Below are positions 36,543 through 45,258 of a stretch of 64,000 bases of DNA, piece by piece. Numbering within the stretch: the first letter of the stretch is position 1; every line of letters begins with the position of its first letter. Position numbers and translations under genes: made by a program. A model generated the notes under the pieces. It made no database searches. It saw nothing but the letters and a program-made list of their open reading frames with translations, and had not been told where the DNA came from. This DNA comes from Candidatus Heimdallarchaeota archaeon (lineage in GTDB: Archaea; Asgardarchaeota; Heimdallarchaeia; Hodarchaeales; Hodarchaeaceae). Location: the NCBI GenBank assembly GCA_020353515.1, contig CP070695.1:409173-473172 (forward strand). Direction: 5' to 3'.

Positions 36543-37463
36543 TTAATTGCTACCAACAGAGAACTCCTTAACAGCAGAACGAACTTCAAGGTTTCCATAG
36601 ATACTCTCAACTTCAATATCTACAACATAAAATCCATTAGCTAAAATTCCAAAGTCTGCAGTAAATACTCCACTTTGTTCATTAAGTTCAAAGGAATCAA
36701 TCAGTGTTTTCTCATCAGAAGCAAAGGAAGAAAGGTTAATACTCATTCTCCTAACAATGTGTTTGTCTGAAGACTCGACTCGTATGGCATAATTCCAACC
36801 TTGTTCTTCCTTTTCAAACGAAATATCTACTGTAAGATTATAGGAATACCCCATAGCATTCGCAATAGCATAGGAGAATTCTTCGTAGTTTGGAGAAGTC
36901 GCAGTAATAATATTCCCATCAGTAACTACAGATGCTCCATCGATATAGATCCCACCTGCTGTTGTAAGATTAGCAACAATAGAGCTATGGCTGGTGAATT
37001 TTTTCCCGTTGATTAAATCCGCCTGGAGAAGTGTTCCATTACCTATTCCTGCAATTACCAAGCCGAGATCGTTTGCATCAGTTAGAAGACGTCCTATATT
37101 CTGATTTGAATAAAGAGTTGAAGCAAACTCTCCCCCAGGGATAATTATTGCATCAATGAGAGCTATCTCATGAATATCAGAAATAAGGATATCCGTTGTG
37201 ATCGTACCTTCAGTGGTCGAATGGTTTTCAGATAATCCTGCAACAATCACACTTCCCTGCCAGTCATCGAAATATTCCTTCACGCCTTGAAAATCACTTT
37301 CAGAGTACCCATCAGCAACAAAGAAGACAATATCCGCTCCTCTGATAGACATCCCTTGATTGTAAGCGGAGCGCATTTCGCTGAAGTAAAAGAAAAAGAT
37401 TAATTGAGCAAAGAAGGTTAAAGTAAAAAAGCCAACTAAGATGATTCTTAACTTTTTATTCAT
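36543..37463 (-). CDS. Membrane-anchored DJ-1/PfpI-like protein lacking the catalytic Cys
   Basis: An N-terminal membrane helix (8-28) is followed outside the cell by a DJ-1/PfpI-type domain: ADIVFFVADGYSESDF, ALIDAIIIPGGEFAST, LVIAGIGNGTLLQAD and GASVVTDGNIITATSP. The nucleophile of PfpI (usually AICxG) is replaced by GIGNG, so the protease/glyoxalase chemistry is probably lost. A C-terminal beta domain (about 205-306) ends the protein. It is the last gene of the ABC exporter operon, 41 bases after the permease, so it may bind substrate for the exporter. Confidence 0.75.
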   Translation of the reverse strand: MNKKLRIILVGFFTLTFFAQLIFFFYFSEMRSAYNQGMSIRGADIVFFVADGYSESDFQGVKEYFDDWQGSVIVAGLSENHSTTEGTITTDILISDIHEIALIDAIIIPGGEFASTLYSNQNIGRLLTDANDLGLVIAGIGNGTLLQADLINGKKFTSHSSIVANLTTAGGIYIDGASVVTDGNIITATSPNYEEFSYAIANAMGYSYNLTVDISFEKEEQGWNYAIRVESSDKHIVRRMSINLSSFASDEKTLIDSFELNEQSGVFTADFGILANGFYVVDIEVESIYGNLEVRSAVKEFSVGSN

Positions 37464-37504
37464 AAAATTTCACCATTTTTTGTAAAAAAAGAGAAGAGGG
37501 GGAT

Positions 37505-39106
37505 CTACTCCATGTTACTGAGTTTTCTTGCTCCAACCGATAAGATAACCATTCCTATGATTAACTGTAAAGCACTATAGATTACTGCCACAGGATAGAG
37601 AGCATCAGCGATAGCAAATAGATCCCAAAGAATCTGATCCAGGGAGATTAACAAGACAAATAATGGAATGATAACTCCAAACACACAGATCTGGATATTG
37701 ATCATAAATTCACCACTCTTATCATGAAATGCGGGATTTACTAGAAACAGACCGATAGTGAAGATTATAGCTGCTGAAGCAATGATAAGAGTCAAGGTAA
37801 CATTAAGAAGGAGTGTTTCCAAGGTTATGTCAGGAACAAGTAAGTTCACTGTGGTTTCAACAACTAGAACAATTGGGAGAATAGTTACAAGATATTGAAA
37901 TAGCTTCATTCTTAGGTATCTGCTTGTACTTGTCGGAGTCTGTTTATAGAGTAGCAAGTTTTCTTTTCCCTGAAGACTGATGTCGGAGGTTACAAACGCT
38001 GCCAAGAGAGGCCCTATGAATAAAGACATAATAAAAGCACTCTCAGGTTCATCAGGTTGAGCCAGAAAGACATTCATTACTAAAATTAAGCCGACACCAT
38101 AAATTATCCAGGCAACATTCTTTGCTTTACGGAAGTAAGTCTTGAATCCTGTAGCCAAAAGAAGACCTGATGATCCACCACCACCAAGCTTTCTGATGGA
38201 ATTATAGAACAAACTATTAGGATTAGAGGTAGCTGCAGAAAAGGAGGTTGGTTCAAGGTTGTATACACGATTCGCTAAAAACCCACCAATTAAGAGAGAG
38301 CCGCCCAAGAAAGCTAGTAAGGCACTGAACTGCAGGATCGTTGAGAACTCAGTAAGTAAGATATCTCCAGGGTTTTGTGCGAACGCAACAATGATTTCTG
38401 AACCCCATCCCCAGGGAAAGAACGCAAAAAGATCCTTTACAAGTTTAGCATTTTGAGGGTCTTTAAGGACCTCATAATACCCACCTATCAATAGATATAT
38501 GACAGCGATTAACGGTAGGATCACTATTATTGCTAATCCTTTTCCAATGTCTCTTCCTCGAGCTGATTTCATGAGAACTGATCGTAGGAGAACAGCTATC
38601 ATTGTTCCTACCCAAGTGGCGGATAAAAAGATAATTATGAAAACAGTTACGATAATAAAAATTTGAAAGATGTCTAAACCAAGTGGGAAGAGCGCTGCAG
38701 TAAAGGTTCCCCCAATGATAGCTGCAAATACTGCATAAAAGGGGATTTTCCCTAGGAATTCACCAATCAAAATGTCGCTCGGTTGAACTGGGGATGAAAG
38801 ATAGATCTCTAAGTGTTCGGTTTTAATGTCGGCGATAGTCGAGGATATTGGAAAAGAAGCAAACATGACAAATAATACGAAAAAGAGGACATTAATGATA
38901 GCTACTGCTACTGCGCTTAGTAATAATTCATGTAATTCATCAACAAATGCGTCGATAATGGAGGGGGCAATGAATAGTGTATAGATTGTTAATCCCCCAA
39001 TTAAAAGATAAGGGAGGTAGGATCGAATCTCACGAATTCGACTGGTTGTCACACGATATTCTGTCTTTGCTATTGATAACCAGGTAGGGTTTCGAAGAGA
39101 AATCAA
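37505..39106 (-). CDS. ABC-2 type transporter permease
   Basis: About 533 residues with ten or more membrane segments, in two homologous halves each having a cytoplasmic loop before the pair of helices (TEHLEIYLSSPVQPSDILIG and GKENLLLYKQTPTSTSRYLR). These loops are the elbow motif that contacts the ATPase. The start is the TTG at 39106, overlapping the ATPase stop (TTGA), with GGAGG 8 bases upstream; the TTG five codons earlier is less favoured. It works with the ATPase encoded at 39103-39912. Confidence 0.85.
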   Translation of the reverse strand: MISLRNPTWLSIAKTEYRVTTSRIREIRSYLPYLLIGGLTIYTLFIAPSIIDAFVDELHELLLSAVAVAIINVLFFVLFVMFASFPISSTIADIKTEHLEIYLSSPVQPSDILIGEFLGKIPFYAVFAAIIGGTFTAALFPLGLDIFQIFIIVTVFIIIFLSATWVGTMIAVLLRSVLMKSARGRDIGKGLAIIVILPLIAVIYLLIGGYYEVLKDPQNAKLVKDLFAFFPWGWGSEIIVAFAQNPGDILLTEFSTILQFSALLAFLGGSLLIGGFLANRVYNLEPTSFSAATSNPNSLFYNSIRKLGGGGSSGLLLATGFKTYFRKAKNVAWIIYGVGLILVMNVFLAQPDEPESAFIMSLFIGPLLAAFVTSDISLQGKENLLLYKQTPTSTSRYLRMKLFQYLVTILPIVLVVETTVNLLVPDITLETLLLNVTLTLIIASAAIIFTIGLFLVNPAFHDKSGEFMINIQICVFGVIIPLFVLLISLDQILWDLFAIADALYPVAVIYSALQLIIGMVILSVGARKLSNME

Positions 39107-39912
39107 CTGTGGTTCCTCCAAGCTAGGAGCTCTTTTTCATCAACCCCACCAGTTAAGGTGATAAAGGCTTCTTCTAATGTTTTAGTCCCTGCTTGAGTAA
39201 TGATCTCATCAATTGTGCCCACTGCAACAAGCCTACCTTGGTTAATTATACCGATTCGATCACAAAGCTCCTCTACTAGGGGAAGAATATGGCTACATAC
39301 AACAATAGTCCTTCCTAGTTGATCTGCTAAGCCTTTTATCAAATCTTTAACCATATGAGCTGCTCGGGGATCCAGAGCTGCTGTAGGTTCATCGAAGTAG
39401 ATGATTGTAGGATCATGGATTAACGCCGCGGCAATTAATACCTTTTGCTTCATTCCTGAACTGAACCCTTCAAGGAGATGATCCTTTCTATCAGTCAGAC
39501 CGAATAGCTTTAGAAGTTCCTCAATACGTTCTTTCAAGATTGTCCCTTTGATGTTGTAGAGGGCTCCTATGAATTCGAGAAACTCGTATGCACTTAGCTT
39601 TTCATATAGTCCAGGTGACTCTGCTAATAGACCCGTGATGGTTTTAACCTGTGTGGAGTCTTTAGAAATGTCATGGCCATTCACATCAGCAGTACCACTG
39701 GTTGGTTTCAGAATACAGTTCAAGAGGCGAACAGTAGTGGTTTTTCCCGCACCATTAGGACCCAGAAGGCCAAAAGTCTCACCCTCATAAATTTCAAGAT
39801 TAAGCTCATCAACAGCTTTGATATCTTTCCCATAATACTTTGAAAGGTTATCCGTACGGATAAGAACCTTTTTTCTTTGTTTTGTTTCTGTTATAATTTC
39901 TTGTATTTGCAT
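39103..39912 (-). CDS. ABC transporter ATP-binding protein
   Basis: A protein of 269 residues. Walker A GPNGAGKTTT (51-60), the Q-loop region LLAESPGLYEKLS, signature FSSGMKQK (slightly unusual, S for G at the third place), Walker B IIYFDEP, H-loop VVCSHILPLVEEL. The ATG follows GGGTG. The last codon overlaps the permease start (TTGA). Upstream by 22 bases is a zinc-ribbon membrane protein, and all five genes from 40593 to 36543 run in one direction. Confidence 0.92.
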   Translation of the reverse strand: MQIQEIITETKQRKKVLIRTDNLSKYYGKDIKAVDELNLEIYEGETFGLLGPNGAGKTTTVRLLNCILKPTSGTADVNGHDISKDSTQVKTITGLLAESPGLYEKLSAYEFLEFIGALYNIKGTILKERIEELLKLFGLTDRKDHLLEGFSSGMKQKVLIAAALIHDPTIIYFDEPTAALDPRAAHMVKDLIKGLADQLGRTIVVCSHILPLVEELCDRIGIINQGRLVAVGTIDEIITQAGTKTLEEAFITLTGGVDEKELLAWRNHS

Positions 39913-39934
39913 CTTTTACACCCTTAATTTGATT

Positions 39935-40393
39935 TTAATTTATCCTCCATCCACAGGAAGCACAGAATCGATCATCAGATTCTAAGCTATTTCCGCAATT
40001 TGTACAGAAAAATGAGGACGACTTAGGTTTTGGTTCCCAATATTGGTCATCATTTCTGGAATAGAATGGCTTTGGTCTAGGCTTTGCATGATAGGAAGTT
40101 CTGTCTCTCTCATATCTATTAGAAGAGTCATCAAGTGTTTCACTTTCATCCAAAGTTTCAGTGAAACCAGCTGCGACTAATACAATTACTCCAATCATGA
40201 TGATAAACATGAATATTAACGGGAAAATTGTCATTGAAATGTCACCATGCATTCCGAGGATTATTAATAGAGGTACAAACAGTCCTATTACGAGGCTGAA
40301 GATAGTAATCAAGAACACAAATTTACTGGGTTTTTTGCGCCTTCTTCCATCTTGAGCACAAGCTGCAGCGGCGACTCCACCTATCCAAGCCAT
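39935..40393 (-). CDS. Two-span membrane protein with C-terminal zinc ribbon
   Basis: A protein of 152 residues. Two membrane helices (about 25-47 and 55-77) are followed by a charged Arg/Pro-rich stretch and a zinc ribbon, FFCTNCGNSLESDDRFCASC with four Cys (CxxC-x11-CxxC). Such C-terminal zinc ribbons are common on archaeal membrane proteins and act in protein contact. Its ATG overlaps the stop of the preceding 66-residue protein (TAATG), so the two are coupled. Its place just upstream of the ABC genes suggests an accessory role in the exporter. Confidence 0.75.
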   Translation of the reverse strand: MAWIGGVAAAACAQDGRRRKKPSKFVFLITIFSLVIGLFVPLLIILGMHGDISMTIFPLIFMFIIMIGVIVLVAAGFTETLDESETLDDSSNRYERDRTSYHAKPRPKPFYSRNDDQYWEPKPKSSSFFCTNCGNSLESDDRFCASCGWRIN

Positions 40394-40593
40394 TATGCTA
40401 GTCCTCCTTGATTCGAAATCTTCTTAAATTGTACTACAGAGGTGGCTAAGAACACCAATCCTAGTATAAAAAACACTGGATTAGTGGCTCCTAAACAGAG
40501 CCAAATAATTCCTAAAGCACGAAGAGCTTGAATCTGATCAAGGTTTTCTTCCTTTTTCATTTGATTTTTTTCGTTTATTTCTTGATTAAGCAA
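40393..40593 (-). CDS. Small membrane protein (66 aa), first gene of the exporter operon
   Basis: The start is TTG 40593, with AAGGAG 8 bases upstream. The N-terminal half is polar and helical (NQEINEKNQMKKEENLDQIQ), the second half has two short hydrophobic stretches (LGIIWLCLGATNPVFFILGL). It overlaps the zinc-ribbon gene by one base. No family recognised. Its promoter has a GGTAATTACC palindrome next to the TATA box and shares a 28-base block with the divergent HTH gene. Confidence 0.6.
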   Translation of the reverse strand: MLNQEINEKNQMKKEENLDQIQALRALGIIWLCLGATNPVFFILGLVFLATSVVQFKKISNQGGLA

Positions 40594-40637
40594 TTTTTCT
40601 GCTCCTTTTTGAACTTCGGTGATTGGATTGGTTTTCG

Positions 40638-40686
40638 CAATTACCGAATTTGTTCATTACTAAAAATGGTAATTACCTTTATAAAT
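40638..40686 (-). promoter_or_regulatory. TATA box, palindrome and shared operator block of the exporter operon
   Basis: On the minus strand ATTTATAAAGG (40686-40676) is the TATA box, overlapped by the perfect palindrome GGTAATTACC (40668-40677). Just downstream lies a 28-base block (40665-40638) beginning TTTTAGTAATGAA and holding GGTAATTG. That block matches 40853-40880, upstream of the divergent HTH gene, at 23 of 28 positions. Both promoters therefore appear to be bound by one regulator, likely the HTH protein itself. Confidence 0.6.
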
Positions 40687-40852
40687 GCATTGTTTTAGGA
40701 AAAACACATCAGTAAACTACCAAAAAAAAATTATACTATCTGAAATAAAAGTCAATTAAAAGGTCAATATCTTTATATGAGAATGTAAATGCTTTATTTG
40801 TGAAGAACACTTAGCCCTGTCGAAACGAAAAGTTTAAAAGAATAGTCACTAA

Positions 40853-40880
40853 TTTTAGTAATGAATAATTAAGGTAATGG
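40853..40880 (+). promoter_or_regulatory. Operator block overlapping the start of the HTH gene
   Basis: The block TTTTAGTAATGAA and then GGTAATGG covers the likely transcription start and the ATG at 40877. A TATA-like TTTAAAAG lies at 40833-40840. It matches the block at 40638-40665 of the divergent operon. Binding here would block the gene's own expression. Confidence 0.55.
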
Positions 40881-41461
40881 AAAGTCGAAAAGTGACTCCT
40901 TTGTTATCAGATTCAGAGAATGTGGTCATAAGAGAACTTTTCAAGACCCCCAAAGTTGAGATTGAAGTCATCAAAGATGTTTTAATTAAAGAGAGGAGAG
41001 AGTGGGAGCGTATAGTGGAGGATGGACGCTTACAAAAGGAAGTTGATGTACGCTCAATATCTAAATTTAAATCTCTAGCCTTAAAAAAGATCAAAAAAGC
41101 ACTTACGGAGTTCTCAGATAACTTCAGGTTAGATAGGTCAGTTCAGGGCCGCACGAAACAAGAACGCGAAGAAGATGAAAAAAAGATAAATATCCTCCTA
41201 AAAAATGGCGTTCTAATTGGGTATGACTTTCGAGATGATAGACCAGTCTATCTATTTTATAACATAAATAAACGTGCTATAATCCCATGGCAGGATCATT
41301 CTTGTCATGAAAATTGCCAGGAACAATGTTTTTCCATTCTTACAACATTTAGAAACGAGCATGGTCTTGATGACCCAAATCAAAATATTCCCATTCGAAA
41401 GCAATTTGAAGCTAGTATAGAGGAAATCATCAAGAAAAATAAGGATCGAAAAGAAGAATGA
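40877..41461 (+). CDS. HTH regulator with conserved H-x-C-x3-C-Q-x2-C motif (second copy)
   Basis: A protein of 194 residues, similar in layout to the product of 8286-8771. The N-terminal LLSDSENVVIRELFKTPKVE is the (diverged) HTH start, a long basic coil with KFKSLALKKIKKAL follows, and then the small C-terminal domain: NGVLIGYDFRDDRPVYLFYN and WQDHSCHENCQEQC. The Cys/His spacing is the same as in the other copy. The gene overlaps the bPH2 gene by 4 bases (ATGA). Proposed: a metal- or redox-sensing repressor of its own operon; the ligand is not known. Confidence 0.7.
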   Translation: MESRKVTPLLSDSENVVIRELFKTPKVEIEVIKDVLIKERREWERIVEDGRLQKEVDVRSISKFKSLALKKIKKALTEFSDNFRLDRSVQGRTKQEREEDEKKINILLKNGVLIGYDFRDDRPVYLFYNINKRAIIPWQDHSCHENCQEQCFSILTTFRNEHGLDDPNQNIPIRKQFEASIEEIIKKNKDRKEE

Positions 41462-42207
41462 ATGAAGTCAAAATTATCAAGGGGTCTGACATCCCTCCTC
41501 CCCCTGGAAAACCGAGAATTATTCGTCCCAGTAGGAATCTCCTCTGGAAAAATTATTTGTTGTATATTTTAGTATTCATCATTTTCACCGCCGTATTGTT
41601 GATCATCTTTGCGCTTTTTGGATTCTGGTTGGGATCTGAACTTCCAGAACCACAAACGAGGGTATTATATGAGGCTTTTTTCTGGATGGGGGTCATTTAC
41701 ATGGCAATTTGGTTTGGAATCACTATTGCTTATCTTGTAGGGATGCGTCTATACGTAAAATCTATGTTATTCATCGTTCACGGTCATGAAATCGTGGTTC
41801 ACAAAGGAATAATTAATAAATCCGAGAAACATGTTCCCTATAGAACAGTAACGAATATCAACATGAAAACTGGTCCTTTCGACCGATTATTTGGTATAGG
41901 TACAATTGAAATCCAAACTGCTGGGGGTAAAGGTTATTCTCTTGATGAGACTGCAGAAGAGAAATTAGAAGGGATTAAAGTTTACCGTGAAGTAAGAGAC
42001 TATATATTGACTCAATTAAGACAATTCCAAGCAGCTTATGGAACAGTTGTTACGAAAGAAGAGGAAGCACCTATACAACCTATTCCTGACCAAATGCTCC
42101 TAGAATTGAAAGAAATTAAAAATGTTTTAACTACTCGATTAGAAAGAATGGAAGCAAAATTGGAAGAAATGAATAAACAATTAGAAAAGAATCAAAAACC
42201 CTATTAA
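41458..42207 (+). CDS. bPH2-domain membrane protein partnered with HTH regulator
   Basis: A protein of 249 residues. NEVKIIKGSDIPPPPGKPRI, then two membrane segments (about 30-60 and 75-100), then the bPH2 domain (EIVVHKGIINKSEKHVPYRT, GIGTIEIQTAGGKGYSL). It ends in a coiled coil (MLLELKEIKNVLTTRLERME then KLEEMNKQLEK). It is co-transcribed with the HTH gene and is most like the first tandem copy at 7613-8281. A membrane-bound effector of the regulator, or a sensor that feeds it, are the two main readings. Confidence 0.8.
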   Translation: MNEVKIIKGSDIPPPPGKPRIIRPSRNLLWKNYLLYILVFIIFTAVLLIIFALFGFWLGSELPEPQTRVLYEAFFWMGVIYMAIWFGITIAYLVGMRLYVKSMLFIVHGHEIVVHKGIINKSEKHVPYRTVTNINMKTGPFDRLFGIGTIEIQTAGGKGYSLDETAEEKLEGIKVYREVRDYILTQLRQFQAAYGTVVTKEEEAPIQPIPDQMLLELKEIKNVLTTRLERMEAKLEEMNKQLEKNQKPY

Positions 42208-42238
42208 GCAGCCATTTTATTACTATTTGGTGGAATTA

Positions 42239-42340
42239 ATGGACATCTGGCTACAAATAATGCTGATAGTGTTTGGATTATTCATCATTGGATTATTTGT
42301 AGTATTTTTTATGAGATTTATTAAATGGATAACAAAATAG
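42239..42340 (+). CDS. Tiny single-span membrane protein (33 aa)
   Basis: Starts MDIWLQIMLIVFG and ends VVFFMRFIKWITK. One membrane helix with a basic C-terminus. TTGGTGG lies 6-7 bases upstream of the ATG, a strong ribosome-binding site. It is the first of two such genes in tandem behind the HTH/bPH2 pair, and is of the same kind as 20366-20473. Not in any family I know. Confidence 0.6.
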   Translation: MDIWLQIMLIVFGLFIIGLFVVFFMRFIKWITK

Positions 42341-42361
42341 TTTGAACCTGTTGGTAGAAAC

Positions 42362-42463
42362 ATGTTAGAACCATTTCCAATCATTCTAATCGTAGCTCTT
42401 TTAGGATTATTGTTATTGTTTATTGCCCTTTTCATTAGATTTCTTAAGAAAGTTACGAGCTAG
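42362..42463 (+). CDS. Tiny single-span membrane protein (33 aa), second tandem copy
   Basis: MLEPFPIILIVALLGLLLLF leads to IALFIRFLKKVTS: one helix and the same basic tail as its neighbours. TTGGTAG lies 6 bases upstream. It is 21 bases after the first copy, in the same direction, and probably co-transcribed with the HTH/bPH2 operon. Confidence 0.55.
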   Translation: MLEPFPIILIVALLGLLLLFIALFIRFLKKVTS

Positions 42464-42757
42464 TGATCTTACTAGGTAACATAATGGAGTTAATTTCAGG
42501 GAGCGAAACACCAGAATAAAGACTCAACTTAACTTCAATCAATAACATCAAAGAAACAGTTGATTTTGCGTCTATTGCAAGTTTGATGTCTAAATTCACG
42601 GTTATAAAAGGTGTAATCTCACTTTTAACCAATAATGGGAGAAATATGATGAAAATGTTGTACTCCACAATCAAACTTATTATAACGATTGTTGTTCAGG
42701 CAAAATTTCTTCAGCTATCGAATCATTAATATAAATTCACAAGCAATCTTTCCTCTG

Positions 42758-43642
42758 ATGATATTGCAACATAAATTATTCATTCTCTTCCTTATAATCT
42801 TCTTTTACCCAAGCGTTATTCCTTGTATTAGTCAAAATAATGACCAAGGTCCCACATCTTTGAGATGGCATGAAAATCTCAAAATAGATACTATTTTAGG
42901 TTGGAAAATCACAGAATTAACTCTCCTAGATGTTCCTCATTTTAAAATTGGAGAGATGAAGATTTATCCTTATGATGTAGTTCAAATTGGGCTTGTTAGA
43001 GATCCACCAGTTGAAGCAAAAGATTTTTTTGGACTTGAATACCTAATCTATAATTACAATCCGCCAATTTGGATTAATTTCTTCGTAGAATCTATCCGAA
43101 TTGATCTAGAACTCGCACAAGTTGACCTTGAAATAGGTAAAAAAACAGAATTTACCTTTTTGCAGTTGTTCGCTCTACCAATTGAATATGTTTTTGAAAA
43201 TGGGAGTTCATCCTCTCTTGACTATTTCTTGGATGTCTTCGGGACAGTTATATTTGACTTGCAAGATTATTCTGTAACTCAAGATAATAGGTCATTTATT
43301 GTTGAATGGAATACTGGTATAGATACCAATAAAACGAGTTATTCTTATACAATTTCTCGAACAACTGGAGTCACAACACGATTTTCTTGGAATACATCTG
43401 AGTTTAGAATGGTTTGGGATTATTTTTTTGAAGCGACTAATCTCAATCTCGACGGTGAGCTTAAAAATCTTGATGATCGTTATTCTGTTCAACTGATATA
43501 CCCAGTAACAACTCCATGGGAATTAGTAATATTTGCTTTTCTGATAATAGTTCCACTAGCGCTTCTAGTGATAATAAAAACAATAAAACGATTTGAGAAG
43601 AAGTTTCCTTACGAAGATCTCGTTGATTCTGAAATAGAGTAA
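42758..43642 (+). CDS. Extracytoplasmic protein with signal peptide and C-terminal anchor
   Basis: About 294 residues from ATG 42758. The frame opens earlier, but a TATA-like AATATAAATTC lies only 20-30 bases upstream of this ATG. Signal peptide: MILQHKLFILFLIIFFYPSV. The mature part (about 30-250) is a beta-rich domain with WHENLKIDTILGWKITEL and several Trp/Asn-rich strands; a membrane helix (WELVIFAFLIIVPLALLVII) and a charged tail of about 25 residues end the protein. No family recognised. Confidence 0.65.
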   Translation: MILQHKLFILFLIIFFYPSVIPCISQNNDQGPTSLRWHENLKIDTILGWKITELTLLDVPHFKIGEMKIYPYDVVQIGLVRDPPVEAKDFFGLEYLIYNYNPPIWINFFVESIRIDLELAQVDLEIGKKTEFTFLQLFALPIEYVFENGSSSSLDYFLDVFGTVIFDLQDYSVTQDNRSFIVEWNTGIDTNKTSYSYTISRTTGVTTRFSWNTSEFRMVWDYFFEATNLNLDGELKNLDDRYSVQLIYPVTTPWELVIFAFLIIVPLALLVIIKTIKRFEKKFPYEDLVDSEIE

Positions 43643-43765
43643 ATAATTTCCAATACCGAGGAGTCCAGCTTACCTTCACAAATCTCACCATTCCTAATAT
43701 TGGCCATTTTATAATCCGACAATTTCTCTAACAAGTTGTGCTTATGTCTTCAGAATAGGATATTA

Positions 43766-44821
43766 CTAGGTAAAAATTGCTTTAGAACGGAAATCATTCT
43801 TACAGGGACTTCCAGCACATACTTCCAGCTCATCATTTCCTAATATAGCAATCCAGGAATACAATGTGCTTACTAAATCTTCTTCTTTACGATCTCCATT
43901 CTCGGTATAGATAACTCCCTTAATGTGATCGCAAACCCCATATTTGTGGTCTCTTAAAATCGATTTAATTGAATCTATAGATATTGGCTTTTTCTGGCTT
44001 TTGTACCAATTTGATATTCCTTCAAGGCGTGTAAGAGTGGTATGGGCATTGGCGTCTGTTATTTGATTCTCTAAATCCTTCATTTCCTCTGATTGAAAAT
44101 GATTAGTTGCGATGAGAAATTCATCTTGAGCAAAAGTAGTAAAAACCTTGTAAGGAGTTGCTTCAACCCGTGCACTCATTCCACTTCTGTCTGCGAGAAG
44201 ATAGATATTCCCTTCACAGAGTGGAACTTTTTCAAGAAATTTTACTGCTTTTTCTACATTTTTAAAACTATCAAGTATCCATCTTATTGCCATACTTAAC
44301 ATAATTCCAGGTTTAAGATCCCCATTATAATACGCAGCAGTAGCACATCCACACGCTAATCCTGTTTCGTTAACACCCCCAAAACCACCAACATAATGAT
44401 CAGTAAATAACACATTTCTCATTTTATTTTGAGGAGAAATATAATGCATAGTAAAATATTCCTTGACTTCTGTTGACCAATCATAATTTCTAGCCATCAC
44501 AGGTTTTCCACTCTCAGAGTGTTTCCCAGGAACAGTAAACACTGTACAATGCTGATCTGAGGCAGTAGAAAAGCTCTTTATGTATGACTGATCATAGAGA
44601 ATAATTGCATTAAGTCGAGCCTTATCAAGATTAGCTGCGTCGGAAATACCTTGAAGTTCTTCTAACAACCCTGGCGTAAATTCCTCCATTGCATCCTCAC
44701 AACCAGCTGCCCATTCCAATTTTTTGGCGTCAGCTTCTGGAAGATGGAGTTTTCCTTGAATCATCTTACCTAAATGGGTCCCCAATTCATAGTAAGAACC
44801 CGCTAATTTTACATTTTTCAT
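43766..44821 (-). CDS. C45-family peptidase / acyltransferase-like Ntn hydrolase
   Basis: A protein of 351 residues of the acyl-coenzyme A:6-aminopenicillanate acyltransferase type (peptidase family C45). C92 in DQHCTVFTVPG is the N-terminal nucleophile that is exposed by self-cleavage, followed by the hallmark MARNYDWSTEVKEYF and GGFGGVNETGLACGCATAAY. Members hydrolyse amides such as acyl-homoserine lactones, penicillins or bile-acid conjugates; the archaeal substrate is unknown. A TATA-like CATATATATAATC lies about 60-70 bases upstream and GGAG precedes the ATG. Confidence 0.85.
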   Translation of the reverse strand: MKNVKLAGSYYELGTHLGKMIQGKLHLPEADAKKLEWAAGCEDAMEEFTPGLLEELQGISDAANLDKARLNAIILYDQSYIKSFSTASDQHCTVFTVPGKHSESGKPVMARNYDWSTEVKEYFTMHYISPQNKMRNVLFTDHYVGGFGGVNETGLACGCATAAYYNGDLKPGIMLSMAIRWILDSFKNVEKAVKFLEKVPLCEGNIYLLADRSGMSARVEATPYKVFTTFAQDEFLIATNHFQSEEMKDLENQITDANAHTTLTRLEGISNWYKSQKKPISIDSIKSILRDHKYGVCDHIKGVIYTENGDRKEEDLVSTLYSWIAILGNDELEVCAGSPCKNDFRSKAIFT

Positions 44822-45258
44822 GAATAATTTACTCCTACGTCTTGATTTCTATTTAACTTCCGTAAATTTCTTTAATAGAGATTATATATATGAATTAAGT
44901 TTTTTTATGGTCTTGTTGCGAATTAGTATTCCTATCACATTAATAACGGTGGGAAAAATTAATGAGAGGAATGATTACAATGGGGATTGACTTAGATTAA
45001 TAAATATTTCTCTAGTGGCAATAAATTGAATATAGAAGCAAATAAAAAGATTCTCTCTGTAAGCTATTGAACGGGGTTCTTATTCAAAATAAAATAAGCA
45101 TGTAGCTCTATTAAAAAGATTTGGAATGTTAATGATTATAGTATGAATATATTACGATTTAAATATGTACGAATTATAACTAGAATGTAGTTACGTCTTT
45201 TTAAAACCTCAAAAAAATTTAAGGAGAAGTGACTAAACAAAAAAAACAAGGATTAGAT
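44822..45258. other. Gene-free intergenic stretch
   Basis: This 437-base AT-rich region lies between the start of the C45 gene and the stop of the CDP-alcohol phosphotransferase gene. The end near 44821 holds the C45 promoter (TATA-like at about 44882-44892). In the rest I found no frame longer than about 15 codons with a ribosome-binding site, no tRNA-like element and no clear repeat. Confidence 0.5.

Noticed and set aside
42453..42674. Open frame of 73 codons on the minus strand in the gap before 42758
   Set aside because: No ribosome-binding site, no clear hydrophobic or domain pattern, and the region is antisense to the direction of the neighbouring genes; support is too weak.
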